The position numbers were made by a program, and so were the translations under genes. From contig JBCCXT010000051.1 of NCBI GenBank assembly GCA_039191215.1, positions 1 to 28,495 of the forward strand: DNA of 28,495 nucleotides, in the 5' to 3' direction. The notes under the pieces were generated by a model. That model worked only from the letters and a program-made list of their open reading frames with translations. It was not told where the DNA came from and made no database searches. This DNA comes from HKCCE3408 sp039191215. GTDB lineage: Bacteria > Pseudomonadota > Alphaproteobacteria > Rhodobacterales > Rhodobacteraceae. Positions 15,655-22,813 of this stretch are shown piece after piece; position 1 is the stretch's first letter; each line of letters opens with the position of its first letter.

Positions 15655-16494
15655 ATGGCAGAACATGCAATTGGACGGGTTGCCGTTTGGAACTTGGCGG
15701 GCTTTTCGTTCGACGGGCAGGGCATTGACCCCAATAGTGAAAAGGCAAAGCGCCAGGCTGAGGGCTTGGCGCTTTTGGACGCGGATTTTGTGTGCTTGGT
15801 CGAAGTTGCGCCGCTTAGCCATATCGACGTTTTGGCGGCCGAGCTCGCCGACAAATACGACGTGACATATAACAGAACCATTCTCGATCAGCCCGACAGT
15901 GCGCTGAATATCGGATTCTTGCACAAGCCCGATGTCGAGGTGGAAAATGTTCGGTTTGTGCCGGGCAGCCAGGGTGATTACCAAGGCGGACGCCTGGCAA
16001 TCGCCGCCGATATTCGCATGGGAAAATTCAAAGCGATTGTTGTGGGCGTTCATCTGAAATCTGGCCGCGGCAAGGACGAACAAAACCTGCGCGATACGCA
16101 ATGCCAGGCGATCGGCCAATGGCTGTCAGCGGTGCGCGATACCTCTCCCTATGGGCATCATACGCTTGTGTTGATGGGTGATTTTAACATGATCCCCGGC
16201 CAGGATGTCTCAAACTTCCACCATCTGGGCGGCGATGATGTGATGGACTTTGTCTCGTCATGGGACTTGCAGGACCGGTTCAGCCATATTCTGGATCGCG
16301 GACGGGCCAATTTGCTAGACGGCTTTGCCGTGTCACGGACGTATTCGCGCGATTATGTGCGCGGCTCGCTGCGTCTTTTCCCGATGCACTGGACGATGGA
16401 TACCGACAGCTCCCATCCGGGCATGGGCCGGGAAAGGTTTAAGGAGGAGGTGTCGGATCATTTGCCGTTTACCGCGAGCTTTCGCATGTTCTAA
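15655..16494 (+). CDS. Endonuclease/exonuclease/phosphatase (EEP) family protein
   Basis: A 279-residue protein of the EEP superfamily (DNase I/ExoIII/phosphodiesterase fold). Metal and catalytic residues are visible in order: N13 (VWNLAGF), E50 (CLVEV), the VGVHLKSGRG strand, D176 and N178 (GDFNM) and D268–H269 (SDHLPF). There is no signal peptide, so it probably acts in the cytoplasm. The substrate cannot be inferred: members cleave DNA, RNA, inositol phosphates or phospholipid head groups. GGAGG (15641–15645) precedes ATG 15655 by 9 nt. The tRNA-Ser gene follows 44 nt after the stop. Confidence 0.85.
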   Translation: MAEHAIGRVAVWNLAGFSFDGQGIDPNSEKAKRQAEGLALLDADFVCLVEVAPLSHIDVLAAELADKYDVTYNRTILDQPDSALNIGFLHKPDVEVENVRFVPGSQGDYQGGRLAIAADIRMGKFKAIVVGVHLKSGRGKDEQNLRDTQCQAIGQWLSAVRDTSPYGHHTLVLMGDFNMIPGQDVSNFHHLGGDDVMDFVSSWDLQDRFSHILDRGRANLLDGFAVSRTYSRDYVRGSLRLFPMHWTMDTDSSHPGMGRERFKEEVSDHLPFTASFRMF

Positions 16495-16498
16495 GCTC

Positions 16499-16527
16499 TT
16501 GCGCGCGCAAAGCCGGGCGGCTATCTC
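16499..16527 (+). promoter_or_regulatory. Candidate promoter of tRNA-Ser
   Basis: TTGCGC (16499–16504) and TATCTC (16522–16527) are 17 bp apart, with the tRNA 5' end 11 nt downstream. The -35 overlaps a perfect 12-bp palindrome, TTGCGCGCGCAA (16499–16510). Confidence 0.45.
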
Positions 16528-16538
16528 CCGAGCTTACC

Positions 16539-16628
16539 GGAGAGGTGGCCGAGTGGTCGAAGGCGCACGCCTGGAACGCGTGTAGGCGGGAAACCGTCTC
16601 CAGGGTTCGAATCCCTGTCTCTCCGCCA
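16539..16628 (+). tRNA. tRNA-Ser (anticodon GGA)
   Basis: Acceptor GGAGAGG (16539–16545) pairs with TCTCTCC (16618–16624, one G-U), followed by discriminator G and an encoded CCA (16626–16628). The anticodon stem CACGC/GCGTG encloses the loop CTGGAAC, anticodon GGA, reading UCC and UCU. The T-loop GTTCGAATC is normal. A long variable arm (around GGCGGGAAACCGTC) is the hallmark of serine tRNAs. Confidence 0.97.
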
Positions 16629-16847
16629 CAGGCTCATGCGCAGGAAGATGCCGCAATTCTTGCAACCGTTGTTGGCGGCAGTCGTTTTCGCATGAAAACG
16701 ATGAAAGCCCAGGTTCCAGCGTTTTCCCATCTGGCCCGCTGACGGCACATCCCTAGGCAGGCGCCAACAGTCTCGCAGCGGCGGCAAACGGGCCTTCGCT
16801 TATTGAGCTGAATTGCAGCAGCCGTGGTCAGACGGGCAGAAGCTCGC

Positions 16848-17642
16848 TCACCCCACTTGGTCGTCGCCCGCTAAGGAATCGCGTAGCGCATCGCCTGCCA
16901 AATTGATGGCTAAGACGCAGATGATCACGGCGAGTCCGGGCCAAATCATTTGCAATGGCGTGGAGCGCATGTGAATGCGCGCATCCAGCAGCATCGTGCC
17001 CCATTCAGGCGTCGGCGGTTGAACGCCAAAGCCTAAAAAGCCGAGCGCCGAGATCCCCAAAATGGCGCGCGCGAACATGCCGGTCCAAACCACCGTGAGA
17101 GTTGGGATCAGCGACGGCAAGTAATGCCAGCGGGCAATCCCAATCGGCGACAGCCCCGCCAGACGGGCTTGAACGACATAGCCTTGAGAGGCGACCGACA
17201 GCCCGATGCCGCGCGCCACGCGGGCGTAACGCATCCAACCGGTCAGGCTCAGCGCCAAGATCAGACTGCCTGTACTGGCGCCCAAAAGCCCGGCAATCAC
17301 AACGGCGGCTACAAGTTCTGGGAATGCGAGAAACGTGTCCGTAACGCGCATCACGAGCCAATCTGCAATCTTGCCGCCAAGCGCGGAGATCAGGCCTATC
17401 GACGTGCCGATCAAAAGCCCGATGATCGAGATCAAGAAGGCCAGACCTAGCGACCAGCGCGCACCGTGCAAAAGACGCGAGAGAATATCGCGGCCTAAGG
17501 CGTCGGTGCCCAGAGGATGGGCGCCGCTAGGGGCGCTCAGGCGGTCGGGAATGTTGATCGCGGTCGGATCAAATGGCGCCATGAACGGGCCAAAGGCGCC
17601 TAACACCACAAAGGCCACGACAACCGCCAGAACACTACGCAT
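16848..17642 (-). CDS. ABC transporter permease, DppC/NikC type
   Basis: A 264-residue inner-membrane permease of the nickel/peptide (Dpp/Opp/Nik) class. It has the family N-terminal stretch HPLGTDALGRDILSRLLHGAR, several TM helices, and the cytoplasmic EAA-type coupling loop around VVQARLAGLSPIGIARWH. The GFGVQPPTPEWGTML segment near the C-terminus is typical of DppC/NikC. It pairs with the preceding DppB-type permease, whose 3' end overlaps its start by 8 nt. It is the last gene of the five-gene importer unit; about 220 nt without a recognisable gene separate it from tRNA-Ser. Substrate: nickel, peptides or a metallophore complex cannot be distinguished by sequence reading. Confidence 0.9.
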   Translation of the reverse strand: MRSVLAVVVAFVVLGAFGPFMAPFDPTAINIPDRLSAPSGAHPLGTDALGRDILSRLLHGARWSLGLAFLISIIGLLIGTSIGLISALGGKIADWLVMRVTDTFLAFPELVAAVVIAGLLGASTGSLILALSLTGWMRYARVARGIGLSVASQGYVVQARLAGLSPIGIARWHYLPSLIPTLTVVWTGMFARAILGISALGFLGFGVQPPTPEWGTMLLDARIHMRSTPLQMIWPGLAVIICVLAINLAGDALRDSLAGDDQVG

Positions 17643-18573
17643 CTTGTGCTCCGATCCGCGGGTCGATCAGGCGATAGATGAGGTCGATCACGAGATTGAT
17701 GATCACGAAGAACAGCGCGGTCAAGATGACGACCGCCTGCACTTTGGGGAAGTCGCGCGCCTCAATCGCGGTGACCAGGAAGGTGCCCAATCCCGGACGG
17801 GCGAAAATAACCTCAACGACAACGGCGCCTTCCAGCAGGAAGGCCAATTCCAAGCCCAAAACGGTCACAACAGGGATCGCCGCATGGCGGGCGACATGAT
17901 CGCGACCGATATCGGTCTCGGCCACGCCGCGGCGCCGAAAGGCCGGAAGGAAGGCCTTGCCGCGCGCTTCAAGAATGCCCGATCGCAAGATCCGCGTGAG
18001 CGAGGCGGCGACGCCAAATCCCAAGGTTAATGCGGGAAGAACAAGATGTGCCGCGGTGCGCGCGCCCATTGCGGGCAGCCAGTTCAGATGGACGGCAAAA
18101 AGCAGCACCAGCAAAAGGCCCAGCCAATAGACCGGGATCGCCGCGCCGAGTGATGCCAAAGCCACGGCGAACCGGTCCAACCAGCCGCCCGGCGCGCGGG
18201 TCGCGAGGATCGCCAGAGGGACGGATATCGCCACGCCGATGACCAGGCCCGCCAAGGCAAGCGGAACGGTGTAGCCTAGGGCCGGCCATAACTCTGAGCT
18301 TACCGGATTCCCCGACACCGAGGAGCTGCCAAAATCGCCTTGCAGAAGCGGCCACAGCCAGCCCCAAAATGCCGCCCAAAAACCTGAATCTAGGCCTGCT
18401 TCGGCCCGAACCTGGGCGATAACCTCCTCCGTGACGATCGTGTCAAATCGTGCCATGGCGATCACCGTTGCCGGGTCGCCAGGCGCGTGCCAAAGCAAGG
18501 TAAATGTCGCAAGCGCGGTGCAGCCCAAGACCACCACTGCCCGAGCCAGCAAGCCCAGCAGGGTCGCCATCAT
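17635..18573 (-). CDS. ABC transporter permease, DppB/NikB type
   Basis: A 312-residue permease of the DppB/NikB family, with an N-terminal TM, a periplasmic segment containing PGDPATVI and a GDFGSSS motif, then five further TM segments. The usual EAA loop consensus (ARAKGLS) is altered to FRRRGVAE in the sequence GKAFLPAFRRRGVAE; the following AAIPVVTVLG and VVVEVIFARPGLG are canonical. It forms the heterodimeric membrane channel with the DppC-type protein. ATG 18573 overlaps the stop of the ATPase gene (ATGA) and a second ATG follows immediately. Its stop overlaps the next permease gene by 8 nt. Confidence 0.9.
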   Translation of the reverse strand: MMATLLGLLARAVVVLGCTALATFTLLWHAPGDPATVIAMARFDTIVTEEVIAQVRAEAGLDSGFWAAFWGWLWPLLQGDFGSSSVSGNPVSSELWPALGYTVPLALAGLVIGVAISVPLAILATRAPGGWLDRFAVALASLGAAIPVYWLGLLLVLLFAVHLNWLPAMGARTAAHLVLPALTLGFGVAASLTRILRSGILEARGKAFLPAFRRRGVAETDIGRDHVARHAAIPVVTVLGLELAFLLEGAVVVEVIFARPGLGTFLVTAIEARDFPKVQAVVILTALFFVIINLVIDLIYRLIDPRIGAQDA

Positions 18574-19292
18574 GCGGCCCTTTCCAAGGCGCCCAAGGTA
18601 ATCGCAGCATCGCGCAGCTGGAGCCCGTAGTCGGTTTTCGGCGCGATGATGAAATCGGCCGACGGGCCCTGTTCCTCCAGACGACCCGCGCGAAGAACGG
18701 CAATGTCATCGGCAAATGCGGCGGCATAGCCCAAATCGTGGGTGACGATGAGGGCAGCGAAACCTTCCTCGCGCTGAAGCTCGGCGATCAGGCGGGCGGT
18801 ATGCTTCTGCGTCACGGCATCAAGGGCTGAGAGCGGCTCATCAAACAGGATTAACGGCGGCGCGGCAATCAGCGCGCGCAAAATGCCGACGCGTTGCGCT
18901 TGTCCGATCGACACCTCACCCGGCCGTCGGTCGAGCAGCTCTTCGGGCAATTCAAGCCCTGCGCATAATCGGGCCAATCGGTCCGCGGCTAGGTGAAGGC
19001 GCCGGGCGCGGATCGGCTCCAACACCGAACGGCGCAGGCTCAGTGCTGGGTTGAAGGCCGCGCGTGGCTCTTGCAGGACCAGGGCGGGCCGGCATTGTCG
19101 GACCGGCGCATCCGCCCAGGTGATCGAGCCATCCGTCTTGGCGAAGCTCAAAATGGCATTGATCAGCGTTGATTTCCCGGCGCCGCTTTCGCCTACGACC
19201 GCAAGTGTTTTGCCCGGCGCAAGCTGGAGCGAGACATCAGAAAGGGTCAATTTTTTGCCCCGGATGACGGAGCAATTCTGCAGCATCAACAT
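18570..19292 (-). CDS. ABC transporter ATP-binding protein, DppF/NikE type (short)
   Basis: A 240-residue ATPase with Walker A GESGAGKST (34–42), Q-loop Q74 (VLQEPRAAFNP, family-typical), Walker B LILFDE (147–152), D-loop SALD and switch H185. The signature motif reads VSIGQAQR (127–134) instead of LSGGQ-QR. It lacks the C-terminal extension of OppF/DppF proteins (about 320 residues) and is closer in size to NikE. It should dimerise with the ATPase encoded just upstream to drive import. Its start overlaps that gene by 7 nt, and an alternative ATG lies two codons in (19286). Confidence 0.88.
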   Translation of the reverse strand: MLMLQNCSVIRGKKLTLSDVSLQLAPGKTLAVVGESGAGKSTLINAILSFAKTDGSITWADAPVRQCRPALVLQEPRAAFNPALSLRRSVLEPIRARRLHLAADRLARLCAGLELPEELLDRRPGEVSIGQAQRVGILRALIAAPPLILFDEPLSALDAVTQKHTARLIAELQREEGFAALIVTHDLGYAAAFADDIAVLRAGRLEEQGPSADFIIAPKTDYGLQLRDAAITLGALERAA

Positions 19293-19969
19293 GGCATCGC
19301 CATCCAGCTTTTATGCGCACAAAGCGCGCGGGCACATGCGGTTTCGGGTGCTGCCAAGAGCTGATCGGTGGCCGCGTCTTCGACGACCCGGCCCGCATCA
19401 AGCACGACAAGGCGCGCCACGCGTTGCGCAGCGAGTGCCAGGTCATGCGTGATCAGCATCATTGCAGTTCTTCTCCCTGCCAGGCTTTTGTCCAACAAAT
19501 CCATTGTCCGGGCTGCGACGACAGGATCCAGCGCCGAGGTCGGCTCGTCCAAGACAATCAGATCGGGCGAGCCGATCAGGGCCATGGCGATGACAAAACG
19601 CTGCTGCATCCCACGGCTCCAACCCCAGGGGCGCTTGCGCAGATCACCATGGGCAATGTTGAGCACGTCAAACAGGGCTGCGCGGCGCACGGGGTCGGAT
19701 GGCAAGCCCAGGGCGCGCTCAGCCTCGCGCCAATGAAATCCCATCGAGCGCAGCGGATCGAGCGCTTCGTCTGGCGTTTGGGTGACATGGGCGACCGAGA
19801 CGCCCTCCGCCCGCAGCGCATCGACCAGGGCGTGTCCAAGAGTGGATTTGCCAGAGCCAGAGGATCCGACCAGGCCAATCCGCTCACCCGGTTCAATCGA
19901 TAACGCGGTCTCATGTAGGATGGTTCGGCCCGAGCGCACTGCACTCAGGCCGGTAACCGCGAGCGTCAT
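19286..19969 (-). CDS. ABC transporter ATP-binding protein, DppD/NikD type (short)
   Basis: A 227-residue ATPase with Walker A GSSGSGKST (35–43), Q-loop around HVTQTPDEALDP, Walker B LIVLDE (137–142), D-loop SALDP and switch H175. Its signature is WSRGMQQR (117–124); the GMxQR form is shared with NikD/DppD, but Arg replaces the usual Gly. At 227 residues it is short even for NikD and has no oligopeptide-type C-terminal extension. Its ATG overlaps the stop of the substrate-binding protein gene by 4 nt, so expression is probably coupled. Confidence 0.88.
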   Translation of the reverse strand: MTLAVTGLSAVRSGRTILHETALSIEPGERIGLVGSSGSGKSTLGHALVDALRAEGVSVAHVTQTPDEALDPLRSMGFHWREAERALGLPSDPVRRAALFDVLNIAHGDLRKRPWGWSRGMQQRFVIAMALIGSPDLIVLDEPTSALDPVVAARTMDLLDKSLAGRRTAMMLITHDLALAAQRVARLVVLDAGRVVEDAATDQLLAAPETACARALCAHKSWMAMPC

Positions 19970-21483
19970 TCGGTGAACGCCGTTTCGTGGGTCACCCAGT
20001 AGGTCTCGGTTGGGTGCACGGCATAGCCCGACAGGCCGGGACGGGCCACATTAACCTGGCTTACATGGAAGACCGGGATCAGCGCAGCCTCTTCGGCGAT
20101 AATCTCCTGAATGCGGGTATAGATGCCGACGCGGTCTTCATGGGTAAACGTCGTGCGGCCATCGGCCAAAAGCTGGTCCATTTCAGCATTGGAATAGCTG
20201 CCGGAATTGGAGCCACCCTCGGTTCCAAGAAGCGTCTCGAGCACAGCGCCGGGGTCGCCTTGGGGCGTGGTCACCCAAGCCTGCAGGAAGAGATCGGCGT
20301 CGCCGGCGGCAATAATGTCGGCGCTGGCCGCCCATTCGCCGACGCTGACGGTCGAGCCCACGCCAATGGCCTGCAAGAATGCTTGCGTCAGTTCAGCTGT
20401 GGGCGGCAGTGCCGCACGCGATGAATAGGTGACAATGTCGATCTCAAGCGGCGCGCCGTCCAGCATCCAAACGCCGCCCTCCTTGACCGCACCAGCCTCA
20501 GCCAGCAGCGCCTCGGCGCCTTCAGGGTCGTAAGACTGCGCAATATCGGCAGCCCAGCCCGTGCCGTCTGGGTAAACCGTGCCGGCTGGAACACCGCCAA
20601 AACCCGAAAGCGCCGCCGTGACGATGCCTTCGCGGTCAATTGCCATCGATACGGCCCGGCGGATCAACGGGTTCGACATCGGACCGCTGGCCGCGTTGAC
20701 CGTGTAGAAATAGAGCCGCGCTGTGGGCGCTGTGAACCCTTCCGCGCCGGTCTCGAGGATGCGCTCATAATCGGTCTCAGGATAGTTGATCACCATGTCC
20801 ACTTCGCCTGCCTCAAAGGCCAGGGCCGATGCGCCCGGATCGGGGATGTTGACCACGCGGATTTCATCGAAACCGGGCGTGCCAAGGCGGTAGTCCGGGT
20901 TGGCCTCCACGCGGTAGAGTTGTTCTGGGATGGCTTCTGCGAAGACGTAAGGGCCGGTGCCGTTGATCGGGAAATCATCCGATTGTGGGCCAAGAACGGC
21001 GATGCCGGGCTCTGACAATGTCCAAGGGAAAGCCGCGTTTGGCGAATTGGTTTCAAACAGGATGACGCGGTCGCCATTGGCGGTCATGCCCGCCAAATCC
21101 AAGAGCGCATCAATTCGCGCATTGTGGCCGGGATGGCCTTCTTCTGAAATGGCGCCGATTGCGGCAATCACCGCCTCGGCGGTTACCGGCGTGCCGTCGT
21201 GGAACATCACGCCTTCGCGCAAGGTCACACGCCAGATCGTCGGTTCAACCTGTTCAATGCCCTCTGCCACGCGCGGATAGAGATTCATATCGTAGTCGAT
21301 GCCCATCAGCGTTTCCGTCACACCGGTTTGGTTCGACATCCAGCCGTTATACTGGGCACGCGGGTCTGGCAGCGCGTCGGGTGACACATAGGCCACCGAG
21401 ATTGTGAACGTGTCTGAGACGGCGGGAAGTCCCGCAGACAGCGACAAAAGCACTGCCGCTGCAAATCGTGAGGCCATAGACAT
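19966..21483 (-). CDS. Periplasmic substrate-binding protein of a nickel/peptide-class ABC importer (SBP family 5)
   Basis: A 505-residue secreted protein with a signal peptide (MSMASRFAAAVLLSLSAG, cleavage near residue 23), then a family 5 extracellular solute-binding fold. Family marks are TIWRVTLREGVMFHDGTPVTAE, ING(T)GPYVF, NPDYRLGTPGFDEIRVV, FEAGEVDMV and NPLIRRAVSMAIDREGI. It would deliver substrate to the two permeases. AAAGGGAG lies 7 nt before ATG 21483; reading further upstream to 21792 gives a basic sequence without a signal peptide and is not supported. It is first in the order SBP–ATPase–ATPase–permease–permease, with all following genes overlapping. Nickel, peptide or metallophore specificity cannot be read from sequence; the nearby RcnA/RcnR pair makes a metal plausible. 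Confidence 0.9.
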   Translation of the reverse strand: MSMASRFAAAVLLSLSAGLPAVSDTFTISVAYVSPDALPDPRAQYNGWMSNQTGVTETLMGIDYDMNLYPRVAEGIEQVEPTIWRVTLREGVMFHDGTPVTAEAVIAAIGAISEEGHPGHNARIDALLDLAGMTANGDRVILFETNSPNAAFPWTLSEPGIAVLGPQSDDFPINGTGPYVFAEAIPEQLYRVEANPDYRLGTPGFDEIRVVNIPDPGASALAFEAGEVDMVINYPETDYERILETGAEGFTAPTARLYFYTVNAASGPMSNPLIRRAVSMAIDREGIVTAALSGFGGVPAGTVYPDGTGWAADIAQSYDPEGAEALLAEAGAVKEGGVWMLDGAPLEIDIVTYSSRAALPPTAELTQAFLQAIGVGSTVSVGEWAASADIIAAGDADLFLQAWVTTPQGDPGAVLETLLGTEGGSNSGSYSNAEMDQLLADGRTTFTHEDRVGIYTRIQEIIAEEAALIPVFHVSQVNVARPGLSGYAVHPTETYWVTHETAFTE

Positions 21484-21846
21484 ACAAAGTCTCCCTTTTG
21501 GTCGTCGTTTTGGTGATTTTGCGGGGTCGCTGGCGGAAACGCGGTTGCTGCGTTTTGGCGTGCAAAAGAGTTGAAAATCAGCGCGAGGTCGGTGGTCTGC
21601 GTACAGCGCCGCGTCGCATTGCCCCCTGATCATCAATGTCGTGGAAAAGCGATCTGGCAGCTGCAACGGGCGAGCGGAACGCGCTTTTGGCCGCGAAAGC
21701 TCGACACCAAAGCTGGCGCGCCGCCAACAAAAATGGCCGAGCCTTCGGCCCGCGGCCGCAAAGGCAATCAAAGCACCGGAATGGATCAGCATAGTGCCTG
21801 CTCGCTTGAACTCCCGAGATAGGCATTAATCGAAGTTTCTTGAGTC

Positions 21847-21867
21847 TCGCAACTCCAACAGTTGCGA
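21847..21867. promoter_or_regulatory. Inverted repeat, candidate operator of the importer operon
   Basis: TCGCAACT (21847–21854), 5-nt spacer, AGTTGCGA (21860–21867): a perfect 8-bp inverted repeat in the only long intergenic region before the importer genes. On the minus strand the distal half contains TTGCGA, which could double as a -35 box. The cognate regulator is unknown. It is about 360 nt upstream of the binding-protein start. Confidence 0.45.
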
Positions 21868-21905
21868 AAAGTCCGGAAATCTCGATTGCAGGAAAATCAC
21901 CGCCT

Positions 21906-21924
21906 AAAAATTGCCCATCAGGGC
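21906..21924 (-). terminator. Weak second terminator-like hairpin after the GST gene
   Basis: On the minus strand GCCC-TGAT-GGGC (21924–21913) is followed by AATTTTT. The stem is only 4 bp, so alone it would be poor; it lies just after the stronger hairpin and could serve as a backup. Confidence 0.35.
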
Positions 21925-21938
21925 CGACGTCCCGCGGT

Positions 21939-21960
21939 AAAAAGGCCCGTGGAACGGCCT
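21939..21960 (-). terminator. Rho-independent terminator downstream of the GST gene
   Basis: On the minus strand AGGCCGT-TCC-AC(G)GGCCT forms a 7-bp stem with one bulged base and a 3-nt loop, directly followed by a T-run (TTTT then A). It is about 70 nt after the GST stop codon and separates that gene from the importer operon. Confidence 0.6.
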
Positions 21961-22030
21961 GCATCATCAGAGGTCGCAGCGCAGGTCGGCGCGAACGCGT
22001 TTACGATGTCTCCGACCTGGCCAGCCGAAC

Positions 22031-22708
22031 TTACAATTCGTGCCATTTAAAGTCGAGCCGGTCATGAAAGTTCTGCTTCCAGATCTCTCGAATGCCGGGA
22101 TGCGTGGCAACTTGGGTGGTGATCCATGTGCATTTCGGCAAGTCCGGTCTGCGATTATGCCAGGCGTAAAGCATCGCGAGATAGATATCGCAGGGCGACA
22201 GCCGGTCGCTGAGCAGAAACGCGTGCTGCGCTGTTTCGCGCTCAATGGTCTTAAAGGCTTCGTGCACCCGTGCGCTTGCAGCCTGGCGGATCGATCCGGC
22301 GATCAGGTCTTTTGTGTCGGCCGGTAGCTCTGGTCCCAACTCGCACTCGAAATAGCGGCTCGTATAGCTCTGTCGGAGCACGCCCTCATAGGCGTTCACT
22401 GACAAAAACACGGCCCATCTGAGGAAAAGTGGATGATCGTCGATCCACAATGCAGGCCCCGATCTCAACGCCGGCTCAACATCGGCGAGATGCGCTAATA
22501 TCGCCGCAACTTCGGTAATGCGAGCCCCGCTTTCCAATTCCAAAACAGGGACTTGGCCCCAAGTGTTGAGGTCTTGAATTTGCGGCCCCAACGGTTCGTT
22601 CGGCCTTGACGCGATCGGATCGTAGGCAAAATCGATACCGGCTGCGGCCAGTGTTGCCTGGACGGCAAATCCGCCAGAGCCCAGCCGGTTGTGTAACCTG
22701 TATCTCAT
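22031..22708 (-). CDS. Glutathione S-transferase family protein
   Basis: A 225-residue cytosolic GST-like protein. The N-terminal thioredoxin-like domain has RLGSGGFAVQATLAAAGIDF, the cis-Pro turn NTWGQVPVLEL and the glutathione-binding ITEVAAILAHLAD element. The helical C-terminal domain contains LSPCDIYLAMLYAW, matching the N-cap region of the GST fold. Members conjugate or reduce electrophiles with glutathione; the substrate is unknown. I use ATG 22708 (AAGG 8 nt upstream), which begins MRYRLHNRLGSG; GTG 22735 would add nine basic residues. It follows the flavoprotein gene on the same strand by about 105 nt and may be co-transcribed. Confidence 0.85.
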   Translation of the reverse strand: MRYRLHNRLGSGGFAVQATLAAAGIDFAYDPIASRPNEPLGPQIQDLNTWGQVPVLELESGARITEVAAILAHLADVEPALRSGPALWIDDHPLFLRWAVFLSVNAYEGVLRQSYTSRYFECELGPELPADTKDLIAGSIRQAASARVHEAFKTIERETAQHAFLLSDRLSPCDIYLAMLYAWHNRRPDLPKCTWITTQVATHPGIREIWKQNFHDRLDFKWHEL

Positions 22709-22813
22709 CGCCGCAACCTTACGCTTGACCCTCACACATCGCCGCTATGCGGCTTGGGGCTTTCTGCCGCTTTTGGCGTTTGCCAACCAGGCACCAAAAA
22801 CACCGCAAAAGCA

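Larger units (their letters stand above)
21484..22030. other. 547-bp intergenic region between GST gene and importer operon
   Basis: No credible gene is visible on either strand; the short open frames here have poor composition and no start signals. The half near 22030 holds a terminator-like hairpin for the GST gene (21939–21960) and a second weaker one (21906–21924). An 8-bp inverted repeat lies at 21847–21867. The remaining roughly 360 nt up to the binding-protein start may be a long untranslated leader; I recognise no known riboswitch class in it. Confidence 0.6.

Noticed and set aside
16539..16847. tRNA-Ser as an attachment site of an integrated element covering the following genes.
   Set aside because: No integrase, no visible repeat of the tRNA 3' end downstream, and the following genes are ordinary metabolic and transport genes.
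16629..16847. Possible small gene between tRNA-Ser and the importer operon.
   Set aside because: The open frames run through the tRNA or lack start signals; no recognisable product.
21484..21792. N-terminal extension of the substrate-binding protein.
   Set aside because: A strong ribosome-binding site and a proper signal peptide define the start at 21483; the extension would bury the signal peptide.
21484..21840. Nickel/cobalt or cobalamin riboswitch in the importer leader.
   Set aside because: I could not find the conserved core of either class; only simple hairpins are visible.
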